This document shows positions 1 through 12,401 of a stretch of DNA of 64,000 nucleotides, piece by piece. The first letter of the stretch is position 1. Every line of letters starts with the position of its first letter. This DNA is from Orbicella faveolata (taxonomy: Eukaryota > Cnidaria > Anthozoa > Scleractinia > Merulinidae), in the NCBI RefSeq assembly GCF_002042975.1, contig NW_018150242.1:1042152-1106151 (forward strand), in the 5' to 3' direction. The position numbers and the translations under genes were made by a program. Below the pieces are notes generated by a model. That model was not told the DNA's origin and did not search any database. It saw only the letters and a list, made by a program, of their open reading frames with translations.

Positions 1-700
1 GGGGGGGGGGGGGGGGGTGTACTCCCTTATATGTGCTATTGAGTATGTGCGGCCCTAAGGCCCGGGTGGACTTCCACATAAAAAAGATGAGGGTGCTCGT
101 CTGAAATTTTTGAAAAGAGCCCCTAAGAGGTACCAAGAATCTGTTTTGTGGGCGTGGCTTAAATTTTTTTCACCCCTATTGGTACCAATTCTAAGGCAAC
201 ATATTATCTCCTGTCATATTTTTTCGGCTCAAAACTCCCACTGTGGACCTTTTGAGGCTGAACACCCTAAGAGGCACCAAAACCGCTAGAAGAGCACCCC
301 CGTCCTTTTTATTTTAAGTCCCCCCCCCCCCTTCGGGCCCTCAGGGGTATGGTTTTTGAGCGATTTTGGTCTAAAATACTTGCACGGTATGATTTTCACT
401 CTGGATGGCATTGGATATTGGATAACATTGGCATACCGTACATGCATTTGTAGCCCTTCTCATAAATTTTGAAATAGCTGTGGTCATATATTAGAGCGTT
501 GTGCTAATTTTAGAGGTCTGAAATTGGGTGTCGATTTTCATTTTCGGCTCAGTCTGAAATAGAGTATGGAAAATTGCAGAGTTTGATCTGAAAGTAGGGT
601 ATGTAGGGTATGGAAAATCACAGATTTTGGTCTGAAATAGGTTACAGGTTTCAACTCGGTTAAAGCCGCTCACACCGATCAAAAACCTTGGGAAGTACCC
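1..700. repeat. Dispersed repeat of the GGGGGTACTCCC type
   Basis: A G-run followed by TACTCCC opens the window. Repeated phrases such as 'ggtctgaaat' and 'gtatggaaaatc' follow, and mirror-like text (aagtaccccccgg) closes the block near 700. The same phrases recur at 1730-1940 in the other orientation and at 39755-40115. This is a non-coding interspersed repeat of unknown class. Boundaries are approximate, and the left edge is cut by the window. Confidence 0.55.
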
Positions 701-1319
701 CCCGGAATTCCAGGAAACATTTCCCAGAATACAATGTAGTACTCGCGTAAGAAAAAACTGTACAGACGTGATTCTTTGCGACCTTGTTCATATATCTATC
801 ATGCAATGATATGTCATATTCAGGATTCTTGGCTTATTTACTGAATGATTACGATCTTTATTTTTGATAACATGATTGTTGAAAACCAGCAGTTAACTAA
901 TTCGCTTTAAGAAAGAGCTAGAAAAGGCAATTTTTCGGCTCAAACTTATCACACCTCATCAAAGTGGTTATCAACGCGGTTATGCCGCCAACCACTGTCA
1001 GTGTGATAAAACACAAGCTTCAGACCTCCCAAAGGCACCTAATAAAAATTGCGGGAGATGTTATTTTGCAGTCGTAGTACAGTCAAATATTGATCTGCAG
1101 TAATGCGAAAGAAAGCTTAATAGAAGAAAGCTTTGTGTTAGGTCAAAAAAAGTTATTAATGGACATTTAAATTTGTTAACAACAAGACGAATTAATTGGG
1201 TGGGGTTAATAACGTGGGGGTGACGGGGCGGAAAAATTAGGGACGTCAGCCGTACCCTCCACCACCCCTACCCACGGGCATTTTGTACTCTCTCCAGTTT
1301 CGCTCGCATCAAAAGACCA

Positions 1320-1392
1320 AGATGGCGGCCCGTCGAGCTCAACGATCGACATCTACGATCTCACGGAAAAATAGGGGACTGTGAACAGTCTA
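1320..1392. mobile_element. MITE fragment, TAGACTGTTCACAG family
   Basis: Ends in 'ataggggactgtgaacagtc' followed by TA, the same terminus as the fuller copies at 11763-11982 and 20532-20832. The left inverted repeat is missing, so this is a one-ended remnant. It is a non-autonomous DNA element with no coding capacity. Confidence 0.55.
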
Positions 1393-1550
1393 GAATCAAC
1401 TACACTTGTAAAACTGGGCGCAAGTGTCAATCAAATAGGTGTCAGAAGCGGCAAAACAAGAAGATCTAAAATTCATTCCTTGTACTTTGAACTTTATTGC
1501 TTTTATCACTCTTTAAAAATTACATTATAAACTACTTGTTGCTGTTAATT

Positions 1551-1553
1551 GTT

Positions 1554-1586
<33 letters not shown>

Positions 1587-1627
1587 CTTCTTCTTCTTCT
1601 TCTTCTTCTNCTTGTTCTTCTTCTTCT
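1551..1627. repeat. TTG/TTC trinucleotide microsatellite
   Basis: A run of TTG units passes into TTC units, with one ambiguous base inside. The long Leu/Phe or Gln/Glu reading frames across it are products of the repeat, not genes. Confidence 0.9.
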
Positions 1628-1729
1628 GCGCGTTTCATTCTTTTTTTCTCTTTCAGAGAAGTGAACTCTTTGTTGACGTTGGAAGCGCAAAGTGTGGTGT
1701 GATCGCCCCGGAGGTTACTTCCCATAGGT

Positions 1730-1940
1730 TTTGGTGGGGGTGTAAGCCCAAACCTTGAAACCTGACCTGTACCCAATGTTGATGTGGAAAAACTATTTCC
1801 TTGAAAACAAAACGTGCAATGCCAAGCCAGCGTGAAAAACATAGCCAATTTCAGACAAATCTGGTCAAAATCTATACCTTTTTAAGGCCAAAATCACTCT
1901 AAACCATACCATTTGGGGTCGCACATACCTACAGTAGCCT
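1730..1940. repeat. Inverted remnant of the GGGGGTACTCCC-type repeat
   Basis: Phrases such as 'cagacaaatctggtcaaaat' and 'ctaaaccatacc' are reverse-orientation relatives of text at 1-640. From 1940 to 3110 there is no recognisable gene, only AT-rich sequence and a GC-rich patch near 2100-2180. Confidence 0.4.
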
Positions 1941-3111
1941 CTAGTGAGCCGATCATGTATATATATTTATCTGCAGAAACGGCATTTTAGATTCCAGAGG
2001 GAGGGAGATGCACAACGAACTGAGGAAACGTAACCTGTATAACATGCGCTCGACTCAGAGTCTACTGGTAATTCGAAATAATTAAGTTGGAGCGGTACGA
2101 CACGCGCGACGAGGAGACGCGTGTCCGCGCGCGCTTATGTGTCCTCGCACTCACGCACCGCTCTGACCTACTGGAGCGCCTGTAGCAGGGTCTGTACTCT
2201 GTTGCGCAGACAAGAAGAAACGGGTCACGTAGTGTGCAAATGAAATCGTCATGAAATACCCCTCCCAGGAGACATCTAAGAACACAACTCGCTCTTACAG
2301 AAATCTCGGAGAAATTAAAACTCTTGGCTGATTGTATGTATACAATGATCCAGTTTTTAATAATCATTTCTATTTCATAATAATAACTTATTACATGTAA
2401 TCCTTTTTTATCCCTTAGATATATCATTACAATGAAAATTTTTACTTAACCGACTAGGTTCATAGGCTACAGTGAAATTACCTTTTTACATCTTTAGCCG
2501 TTATCAACCTGTATGTTTCTTTTCAGAAATGCATATTTTATTCCTTTTTACTTTTCGGTCAGACTTACAAGCCATTTACATTGTTGCAATGACTGAGTTA
2601 CACATGATAATCAATACTCTTGGTGCAAGAACCAGTTCTCAAGTTAAAGTCTTAAGAAAAACCCAAGGATGTTTTAGGATCATAATCTCTTGCTAAAAGG
2701 TATGAAAGTTATAGTTTAGCCTAGTTTCCTTCAATATTTCCCATGGCCGGCACTGCAGCCCCTCCCCCTCCCCCGTGGGCACTGTCTTACTTCTTCGAAT
2801 TATTCGAAATATTGGAATTTGTAGTATACTTTCCATACTGTCTAATTATCTTTACGTTTTGCCTCTTCATTTTCAGCTATGGCTTGTTGTACAGATCTTT
2901 CTCAGTGACAGCATCCGGTAATTCTATTTCGTTACGCTCTTCTTCGCAAAAATTGTCGTAAAATGAACTGTTTCAATCCAGAATGACTGTTAATCTTCCG
3001 TTGTCAGCTAGAACTCAGTGATGATAAACTAAGAGGTTGCTTTTTTTGTTATAAAACTCCGACTTGCTTCCATGTAGTCAGACGTGAATGGTTTCAATGT
3101 TCGGTTTTTTC

Positions 3112-3276
3112 TAGCCTGCGAGCAGGCTCGCCTTTGAGTTCACGTACGCTAGCGGCGAAGAGCAAGGGCGATCCGGCGGGAAGGAGTCTGCTGAAGAGGC
3201 GCCACTTTTTCGTATCGCGGCTCGATTTCGTACGCCGCGCCCGCTTGTGCTCCAACGTGAGCCTGCTCGCAGGCTA
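3112..3276. mobile_element. 165-bp MITE with TAGCCTGCGAGCAGGCTC ends
   Basis: Begins tagcctgcgagcaggctc and ends gagcctgctcgcaggcta, giving near-perfect terminal inverted repeats of about 18 bp that are themselves palindromic (GCCTGCGAGCAGGC). The ends start and finish with TA, which fits a TA target site. A diverged single end of the same type (tagcctgtgaacaggctc) occurs at 45686-45703. Confidence 0.75.
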
Positions 3277-3716
3277 AGATTTATCTCTCTGCCGCTGATG
3301 TCAATCTTCTTCACGTTATGTGCAACAGTCGGTGATTAAGGTGCATGTGCTCATATTCTTTCGACACGCGTGTTTTTCCTCCAATGCAAGTAGCATTTAC
3401 TGACGCTCTGAAACACAAAAGCAGTGAAAGAAAACAATTTAATTGACTGAATAATTTTGAAAATCTGACATCAAAAAATAACTGTTCAGTTGAACCACAT
3501 TCAAGGAATATCTGTAGTAGTAGCAAAAGAAAGTGTCGGCGATGATCCATTGCAATGTTATCAAAGAGACAAATTTCAATTTTCGACAATGGATCTCAGT
3601 TTGACTCAATTTGTAAAATCTTCCAACAACAGGGACAACGTTCTTCTTTTTATCCGTTAGATGGAGTCCACAAAGCTTTTAATCTTTAAATATCCATCGC
3701 CCGGGATGTTTCAAAG

Positions 3717-6700
3717 TCACGCTGAAAAGCAAACAATATAAGTACGCATTGCGAACCTATTTTCCCAGCCTCGTTACTTCTGCTTTTAAATTTCCACTTT
3801 TGCTCCAGCTTTAGTCGGTACAGACCCACGAGACTGGCATTACTCACCATATCTTGATGTGTTCAGCAATTTTTGTCCAGGCGAGCATATCCTGCACGTA
3901 ACCGGACAAATGACTCTGTACTGCTCCACCGTCCTTCTGCCTGCGTATCTCAATGCTTCAGGCTCACAATAATCACTCCAGTATCTGCACAGGTTTCTAT
4001 AAAGGTTCCTGCATTCTGTGACATGGAAAGAGAGAAGAAACCTTAAAAAATTACCCCACTGGGGCTGTGTTGTCCCCTACTGGAACTTGTTTACAGAAGA
4101 CTCCTTTTACTGCGTCCCGCCGAAAGACTAGGGACCAAGAGGACCAAGATAATCGCCCAAAATAATAATAATAATCCATCAAGTATTTTCGCCGCGACAC
4201 GTGACTGAATATCCCCCCGGCGGCCAAAACTGGGGAATGCCCGAGTAATATTCTCCAATTTTCAAACCTGCGCGTGGTGAAAAAAATATTTGAAGGACAG
4301 TAAACAGATATTTGTTCTTGGACGCTCTCGGAAAAGTGTACGCTTCGTAGAACAGATAATGTCCGTGGACAAATATCCAAGCATTCTTTGACGCCAAATG
4401 GAATTTATTGTTTTTATAACTCACAATAACCATTCTTGTAAAAGACTTTTTAGCCAAGATCAGTACAAATTAATGGCGAATTAATAATTTAATATCGTCA
4501 AAAAGGCTTATTTTTCCTTGTGCAAACTTTCTGAACACAAGAAATACTCTCTAGCTACTTTAAAAACGTTTAAAACAGATCTAAAAAGTAAAATTGTCTC
4601 TAAATTTTCGACCGCCTTCTGCGGTCTTCTTCAGAGAATAATGATTTCGCGCGATTCACAGAATTTTAATGAGCTGGGACGTTATTGTTCGTTGCCCCCT
4701 AGGGAGGCAACCAGTGACGCGTAAACTCTTGGGAAGGGTGCTCTTTCATTTACGGAGTTTTTGTCTAAGCTACACGTAATTTTATTTTACGTGCAATTTA
4801 TGTAAAACAATATTCAGAAAAAGCAAAGAAATCACTGTTAATTTGCATGTGCCTGTATGGGACAGTGGACTCATTAACATATTTTAACACGGCTTTTCAA
4901 CACGGGCGAGGTTTCCATCGATGAGAATATCGTGTCATTACAGAGTGGACAGAGGAATGGTGGAACAGCTCGGATTTTGCGATGTCTCGCAGCGCCTTAA
5001 TCAGCATATGCAACATAGAATACAATTGATTTGCACTTAACGATTAAAACCCGATGGTCTTCGAGATTCGAAATGAAAGGTAAGTCTACTGTTTTTACAA
5101 TATCAAAGCTATTTAAGTTACATGTCCGTTGACTTAGATCTGTTTTGGGTCTTTTAGAGTTGCAAGAAAAATATTTTGCGTAGTAATTTTGAAATGTTCC
5201 TTGGTTTATTTTTTGGGTTTAGAGTATTCAAGTTCTGAGGTTGCAACGAGAAGAAGGGACAAAGGGAAGAAACATTCATCAACACTTGAAGAGTTTCAAG
5301 CACGTGGAAATTTTGAGTCAAAGAAAACCGATCAAAGATTAAATCTTCGCAAAGGCGTAGGCCTTGCTGTTACAGCAATTCTTATTTCACTATTTGCATA
5401 AGTAACTAATGCAAGCTTCAAATATTAGTAATAGTCTACCGCTTTGATAAGGTACAAGATTTGTTGTTACCTCTGCATCCCTCTCCATCTGGTCCCAGGG
5501 CGGCTGTGAAATCCCAACAGCAACCGTAAGGGGAATGGATACAATCAGGGACAGCTTGGGCTGCTGCAGCAGGTTCGCCTGAAAAAAGTCACGCGAAACC
5601 GACAATTTAGTGATATCTAAAGTGTGTAGGGCACAAAAGCACGATTTCATAACGCAAGGTGGTGTCGACCCAGGTTTTTACAGTCTTTTCTCGGCATTAC
5701 GTGTAATCTGGACGTTTCGACAGAGCAAATCGTATGGTTTCAACACCTTATCTCTCGTCGTCTCATCTAGAATACTTTGGACACCTTGGGCGGGGGAGGC
5801 AAATTGATTATTTCATGTTCAACTTACTGCAAACGTTGCAGCTCTTAGCGCAGTATGCCTTTCCTAGAGCATTGCAGGCTTTTGCTTCGGAAAATCTTGA
5901 AATTCGTCTTCGGCAGTGGCTTGGATAACGGTCTTTACATTCTGGTAAAGAAACAGAGATTGAAAAGTAATTTCAGACTAATCCCACTGTAAAAAATTGT
6001 GTTCGTGTTCAAAATTTATACAAAACACAACTCGAAACACGAGAGCTTCCATAGGACCGTGACGCAACGTACCATAGCCTTGCGTGACGGCATTGCAGTA
6101 CTCTTTGTCTTGTTGGACCCCAGTTGAAAATCAAATATCTCTTCCTTTAGAATGTTTAGTGCCAGCTTTTTTCATTTATTTACTCACCGGGACAACCCTC
6201 GCCATAATATCCTTTGGCTTCTGTTTTGTTGTCCCAACAACAGCCGTATTTACTGGCAGGCGTTGCACACTTCGGTTTGGGGACTGAAACCAGAAGGTGG
6301 CGTTACTGTTAGCACTTTTGCCGCTTGTGATCAACATCTTATTTCACCTTTCAATATCCATACAGTTTCAAGCAGACAGATGGTGAGAATACAGAAAAGC
6401 ATCAAATAAAGCCTGCTTTCAAATTCTCGGTATGGGAGTAAAATCTGAATGGTAACTTGCGACCCTGAGTGCCCGTAACAGATTAAATTTACAGGCAGTT
6501 CATTAATATTACGTTTCATCTGCTGAACTTTGGTACTCGCACTGTGTGCCTATTGAACAAAGATCTCTATTCTGAATTATTTTTGTGAGAAAAGAAGAGC
6601 CAAACTGCAACTGGTCCGACTAAAGCCCGACTAAATTTTTCTTACAAATCTTTCACACTTAATTTCAGATACTCATCTGGAGAGAATCCCTCATTAATTC

Positions 6701-7918
6701 TTTTCCCGCTGAATTCACGTGGTCCGCTTCACACGACACGCGGACTGCCTTTCTCGCGCGTGTTGTTTTAATTTGTCGTGTGATTTAAAACTATCAGTTT
6801 TTCGCTTACCGCACTGTTTGCATGTTTGAGCGCAGCGAGTTTTCATGGATTTCCACTTGCAACAGTCGACGCTCTTCTGTCGGTAAACGTTGATTAAATA
6901 CTTGCAGGTGCTTGTCCTCATTCGATCACTGCACACTGTTAAAACAAAACCACACTGAGTGACTTCCAAGATCTGATGGTCTGCACGCTTGACTAATCAA
7001 GAAATTTGGGGGTAAAATTATAGATCCCAATCGCTGCCGATTTACAATTAGCCTGCGATGTCACTGTAAGAGGCCGTAATCCGCGTGGATCTTAATTTAA
7101 TCATTTTACCTATCAGAAAAATAGGTTACAATTTGTTACAGATAACAGTTGTAATAATTAAAGGGTACCAGCCATCTGAAATTATACTAAAAAGCTAAAA
7201 AAATCAGGAAGCCAGATTAACAGGACAGGACATGGGAGCTGACCAATCATTATTTGTTGCTAATTTTTAAAGCGGTTTTCAATTGAGCGTCGTACAACCA
7301 AAACCAAAGTAAACACTCTGGCCAATCACAATGGACTCAGACAATACAGCAAACCAATCAAAACTCGGCAAATACGTGTGACCGACCCAAAGCGCGGGAA
7401 AACGTCACGATTGGCTGTGGTTTTAGTTCTGATTGAATGACAAAGTGGCGCGAGTTTTTTGAGCCAATCGCTAAGCACGGAAATGCAAAACCAAAAAAAA
7501 TGGGAATTACTTTCGGCACTCAATCGCCGAAACCGCTCTCATTTTAATCCTTCATTGTAGAGCACATAGAAGACTCGATCAGTGTTCTTGATCCTCCAAC
7601 TCACAGTATCCACAACACATCACGCGATAAGAGTAAAACAACAACTATACGGAAAATTTTGATTTGCTACTGATTTCTAAGTAATAACGTTTCAAGCAGT
7701 ATAAAAATAGTAAATGAATAGGCAGAATGCCAACTGTTTCTAGTTCTCAGCCCTCGTAAGCAAGACAAGCAAGATTTGATTACAATCGATCCAGACGCGA
7801 TGAAAGCTTTGAAAACAAAAGCACGTAGCTACAATACTGCGCATTTACCTGTAGCATAGGAGGTCAGACAAAAACCAGCCAAGATGATTGAAATTATTAG
7901 TACTGTTAATGGTTGCAT
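3717..7918 (-). CDS. Gene A: secreted ShKT / GCCWD multi-module protein, 228 aa
   Basis: Spliced model, minus strand. Exons: 7918-7849 (signal peptide MQPLTVLIISIILAG..), 6935-6810 (ShKT1), 6283-6188 (GCCWD1), 5941-5828 (ShKT2), 5578-5471 (GCCWD2), 4015-3848 (ShKT3), 3721-3717 (final residue and stop). All introns have GT-AG ends and phase 1. ShKT domains fall at about residues 24-65, 98-135 and 172-215 and end in the family's C-x3-C-x2-C (CAQTCKQC, CAKSCNVC, CPVTCRIC). They alternate with [13 protein letters not shown] and [15 protein letters not shown] modules of four Cys each. ShKT1 has a seventh Cys (VDCCKW). The signal peptide and disulfide pattern imply secretion. ShKT domains occur in ion-channel toxins and in many non-toxin extracellular proteins, so the function is unknown. 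A TATA-like GTAAAAGCATGA (minus strand, near 8004-8015) resembles the core before genes B and C. The tiny last exon is inferred from alignment with B and is the weakest part. It may be a mucus, matrix or venom component. Confidence 0.8.
5073..5401 (+). CDS. Candidate 61-aa tail-anchored protein nested in gene A intron 5
   Basis: A two-exon plus-strand model lies inside intron 5 of gene A, which is on the other strand. Exon 1 is 5073-5079 (ATGAAAG then GTAAGTCT). Exon 2 is 5223-5401, after acceptor TTTTTTGGGTTTAG. The phase-1 junction is consistent and gives MKEYSSSEVATRRRDKG.... The protein is hydrophilic and basic (RRRDKGKKHSS, then EEFQARGNFESKK) and ends in one hydrophobic segment, GVGLAVTAILISLFA, directly before the stop, like a tail-anchored membrane protein. 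I do not recognise the family. No clear polyadenylation signal was seen before gene A exon 5. Chance cannot be excluded for so short a frame; support comes from the matching splice phase and the soluble-then-membrane composition. Confidence 0.4.
6056..6091. repeat. Short GTGACGCAA...TTGCGTGACG fold-back
   Basis: A 36-bp palindromic element (accgtgacgcaacg ... ccttgcgtgacggc) in intron 3 of gene A. Related fold-backs sit at 13310-13349, 18191-18232 (intron 4 of gene B) and 32462-32504 (intron of gene D). Confidence 0.5.
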
Positions 7919-8681
7919 CTTCCTCGGGGCAACAGTCTTTCTCGAGCTCTACTTCGGTGTTTTCTCTTTTCCGTGTTCCTGATGTCAGATATTGCTTGAA
8001 TTTCATGCTTTTACGTGTAGCTCGGTTGATGTGCGCAAGTGTGAGGGAAATACGACCCTTATTACCTGCAGGAATGTTATTTTTACTTCTTTGTGGTCAA
8101 TGTCGCGAAAATTGCTTTTTCGAGTGTTTGCCGCCCCTATTAATTAACCACTTCCCGGCTGCAGTGAAATCCTCTCTTTTGGTTGTCGTTTTATTTTTAG
8201 GTTCATATGGTTTCGAGAGGTCGCAAAAAAGTTGAAGTTTGAGTACGTGTTTCATCTTTTACGAAAACAATCTAGACGAAATTACCAAAATTGTACTGTT
8301 TCTACCATTTGTTAACCGCATTAAAACTTGCATACTGTGTAAATATGGAGTTGCTATTTTCTTTATAGTGCTAGATATAGTTCTTTAAAGTTGTCTGTTT
8401 TCGGAAAATTGGCCGGTGAAGCCATTTTTCGTATACGTCAAATGTCAACGCCAAAATGAAATGTCCAACAGAATAAACATCGCATTATTTTGACTTAAGA
8501 TTTATACTAGCGGCGGGAGGGAGCAAATCAGTTTTAAAAAAAACTTTTAAAAGGTCTTTTCAGATCCGATACGCTGCGTTTTTAAAGCATGGTGCTTGCC
8601 ATGCGGCTCAATGTTTAGGTTAGCATTGTCCAGCCACATTTATTTTTTGCTTTTCGAGACACCAATCATGACACATTGTCT

Positions 8682-8718
8682 CCCCGAAACACGTAATGTG
8701 GCAACGCGTGTTTCGGGG
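8682..8718. repeat. CCCCGAAACACG inverted repeat
   Basis: ccccgaaacacg at 8682-8693 faces cgtgtttcgggg at 8707-8718, an exact 12-bp hairpin with a 13-nt loop. It is probably a small remnant of a fold-back element. Confidence 0.6.
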
Positions 8719-11700
8719 CGCAGGTGAGTTCAAAGTACGGAACTTAGTATAGTGAACGGGTCATTTTTCAATTTATGTACGTTGGCCGCTGGGCTGGCGT
8801 TACAGATCTTCGCTACACAGTGCTGACGAGTCCCAAGAAGGACGAAACAGCTGTCCACTGTTGCGATCCTGCTTTATCGGTTCTTGCCATGTTGGTGTCT
8901 CGAAACGTTTTTCACGTATTATCAGCCTTGCAGTCTACTGTTTGTCTTAAAAAAAAAAGAAAAGAAAGCCTGAAATCATTTATTTTGTGAGGGTTCTATA
9001 ACTGAAACGGTGGGTTCAAAAATTTTCCGGGCATTTCTAACCTCCATGACATTTTTGCTCTTTAGCCGGGCTAGAGCTTGGCTGAAAAATATTTGCTTGT
9101 GGAAAAAGTTCTTTAACCGCTAGAGTAACGTTACTCTTGAAAAGGATACAAAACTTTTTCATGTGGTTCTGTGCGGGACCACTTATTGAGTTTTGTAATT
9201 TTCGCATATTTTGGCGGTAATCATCTCTTAGATATCACAAATTCCAGAGTTCTGCCAATGTTAAATTCCTCCATTGTCGGAGGTTTTTCTATCCAACCCG
9301 GAAATCAAAATAGGTTGAAAATACTTCGAGTTGGTCGATAACAATCTGACGAAACGCTTTAATGCATTTTTTTTTTTTAATCGTTCTTTTATCATTTTAT
9401 TTATTTATTTTTTCATTTGAGTGAAGGATCATTAAGATATCTACGATTAATAATTTCCGATATTTTGAACAAGCTCAATTTATTCATCAATTCATTCATC
9501 GATTCCTTCACAAGTTAATAACATTTCTTTAGAGTTTTTCACGGTCCGCAATTTTGTCATGATTTAACTTTGTGGCAAATGCATTTGTTTGTTTGTTGGT
9601 TGTGGCAAGTCCTTGTGTGGTGTGCAGGTTTCTCTGATTCCAGTTTGTTATGATGACTTCCCACTCCTTATTTAACGGGAAATATTAGCATTGACATTAG
9701 GTATATACGCGTGGTCATCGCATATACCCAGTACTTTGTGGTTTGATCGCTACATGACCCTTCATAGCATGGTAAAAGCTGAGATAGTTTACTGTCGCTC
9801 ATTCAAATTTTTTCCGAAAATCCTTACTAATTCTTGCATTATCTCACCATTAATCGTATATTAAGGTTCGCCCAAAATATCTCTCCGATCAGGTCTTTAA
9901 TTTCGATATCGCACGTAAAACAACAGACTCAAAGTTGAGCGACACTGATTAGCGTTCGTAGCGGGAGATTAGAATAACAAGATCCATTCGTTTTCTTTGA
10001 TCTTTGTCGATATTTCTGTTGCACCCGTTGATTAACTCAAAAATATTTCTTGAAGGCAATTTCTTTTAAGTTTTGCTTATTCACTGCAGAAAACTGGCCC
10101 TTTGGTTTTCGAATCTTTGTAAATATTGGATCTTTAAAATTTGCGTGACTTGACGGAGGTAAAAGGGTGTGGCATGGAATTACTCTCTACCCCCAGAACG
10201 ATCTTAAAGAGCACCGCAGCAAGTTCAAATTTGAAATTCTTTCTGAAACCTATACTTTAAAAAGTTTAAAAAACTAACAGGATCACAGAAAGTATTGCAT
10301 AGTAGTGTTTCGTCAAGGACTTGTCTTCAGGATTTTATTTTAAATAAAACAAAAAAAAAATAGCATCACGGTCTCATTGTATTTCGTTTTCACTTAACCC
10401 GCTTCCCTGCAAAGATTAATCTTAAATCCGTCGTGATCTCAAGCTTACTAATTTTCCTAACTTGACTAAAACTGTCAAATTTGTTGTGGCATTTTATGTG
10501 TAGAACGTGCGATATGGGTTATATTGCTGGGTGGATACGTGCGTAGAACGTCAGATATCAGGGTTTTATATCACGAAGAGAGCACGAAATAAATCATGTT
10601 GGTGTGTTGAATTTATCTCAACGATACTTGAGTGTATCATGTGACCCTTATAGGTATAACCTGAGGTTGGATAAAGCCGAAGGAACATTTGGAATTTGAG
10701 CTCTTTCTTCTGAATGGGACATTTGAATAATTAAAAAGACTTACGTTGTAAGCAAATTAGAATGGCTTGTGCTTGTAGTCACCTGTGTAAATATCCAGTG
10801 AAACTGTTGCTGTCAATGATTACAAGCATCCCAATAAGTATCCAGACAATAAACAGAGCGCGGACAGGAGAGGATTTCAATGAGTCACAAGCGAAATGGC
10901 AGTGTTGTTCAGTCAAATGTTACTCAAAGGGCTGAGAAAAACGAAGTATATTAAATGCCAAGGCTTTTACTGTGGTTAGAGGGAACTTAAGGAGGTATCA
11001 AAATCGAGCGAAATAAAAAAGCCAACCACTACCTAAGTAGTTTTTTTTTTTTACGTGCGACGGCTTTCAAGTGGAGGGGATATGCGCCCTTGACAGCGTC
11101 TTACAAGATTAGCCCAACGAACACGAAACAATGAACGCAAACATTGCCCCAACAAGCTAAGGGAGTTGTGTATAAAGAAAAACAAATGAAAGTGAGCTTT
11201 TAAAGAAGCGTAGATCATTCGATCGATATACCATTTCCAAGCTGTTCCCATGCAAGCCTAACAATTCAAAACAATTGCATGTACACTCAGTAAAGCAAAA
11301 TCTGCCAATTAAGACGCGGGGTTCCAAGGATGTTTGTAACAGCGTCCTGATTAGGTAATTTAAAAGAGGTTAGGAGCTGTTCTTCCTGATTGAAGGTCAT
11401 TTCGAAAGAAATACTGGCGTATTTGGAATCTTCTTGGGGCCCACATCAAAAAAAGAGATGTTCGTTTCTTGCTGTCTTATGTTTTTTCAACGTCTGGGAA
11501 CACTTCGAGAGAGCGACTGAAAAACTAGAAAGGACTCGGGATTGCTCACTAATTCTGACACCTTAGTATTCAGTGTCCACAAGCTCATCAAAGTGAGATT
11601 AACTGAGGTTTGCAGATATGAGCCAAAATATTGTTTATAAAATTCAGTTTTTAATTCATTATGTAACTGATAAAAGTTTTAACCTTAAAAGAAAACTGTT

Positions 11701-11762
11701 AAAAATTTCTTAGTGCTCCCTATCTTTCATTCCCAACGTCAGACCTTGAGTCAGTAAAAATC

Positions 11763-11982
11763 TAGACTGTTCACAGCCCTCTATTTTCTCGTATTTTTAT
11801 TTGATCGTTGAGCGCACCGATAGAATCGAGAGAGAACTTGACGCCAGAACAAAACGGGAGACTCGCCCTGCTGCCCCCATCTCGTTCGCCCTCCCGCCCC
11901 CATCTCGCGTGCTTCGCGCTCGCTTCGCTCGCTTTTTCTTTTGCGTGCGCGGTTGAAAAATGGAGAGGCTATGAACAGTCTA
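11763..11982. mobile_element. MITE, TAGACTGTTCACAG family, 220 bp
   Basis: Starts tagactgttcacagccctc and ends ggctatgaacagtcta, imperfect terminal inverted repeats with TA at both ends. The inside has a GC-rich part (cgcgtgcttcgcgctcgctt). The copy at 20532-20832 carries matching inner phrases in the opposite order and has an expanded minisatellite. Confidence 0.75.
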
Positions 11983-12130
11983 GTAAATATCGTTCTGACT
12001 TTATATCTACTAGGCATTATATAATAAGTCAAATTATTCTCGCATTTAGATTGTTTCTTACTTATATCTACTGGAGGACAGACGCATAGATGACTTCAAT
12101 AACAATCTTTTTTGTTTCTTTATCATATAA

Positions 12131-12308
12131 AACAGATAGATTCCATGTTGCCATGCCTCTGCATGTTCAGCTAGATCACAGAACATCCGTGACACACTCG
12201 GCTAACCCCCCGTGTACGCGTGTGCCACTTTTTTGTTCTTACCACATTTTAACATCATCTGTGATATATCACTGAACATGGAGCATGGTAACATAGAATC
12301 TATTTGTT
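12131..12308. mobile_element. MITE with AACAGATAGATTCCATGTTG ends
   Basis: The left end aacagatagattccatgttg is the inverted complement, with a few differences, of the right end gtaacatagaatctatttgtt. The inside is partly self-complementary around ccacattttaacatcatctg and the gtgccac region. About 178 bp, non-coding. Confidence 0.7.
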
Positions 12309-12360
12309 AATCTGTAAAAACGCACACCATTAGATCTACACAGAACCACACACTTTCGAA

Positions 12361-12401
12361 CTTTTACGTGTATGATTGCAATTGAGGCATACACGTAAAA
12401 G
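12361..12401. repeat. 14-bp perfect hairpin CTTTTACGTGTATG
   Basis: cttttacgtgtatg (12361-12374) and catacacgtaaaag (12388-12401) are exact inverted copies around a 13-nt loop. No gene lies next to it. Confidence 0.7.

Noticed and set aside
4051-4457. Two overlapping minus-strand frames
   Set aside because: They fall in intron 5 of gene A. The nearby true exon (4015-3848) is in another place and carries the ShKT cysteines.
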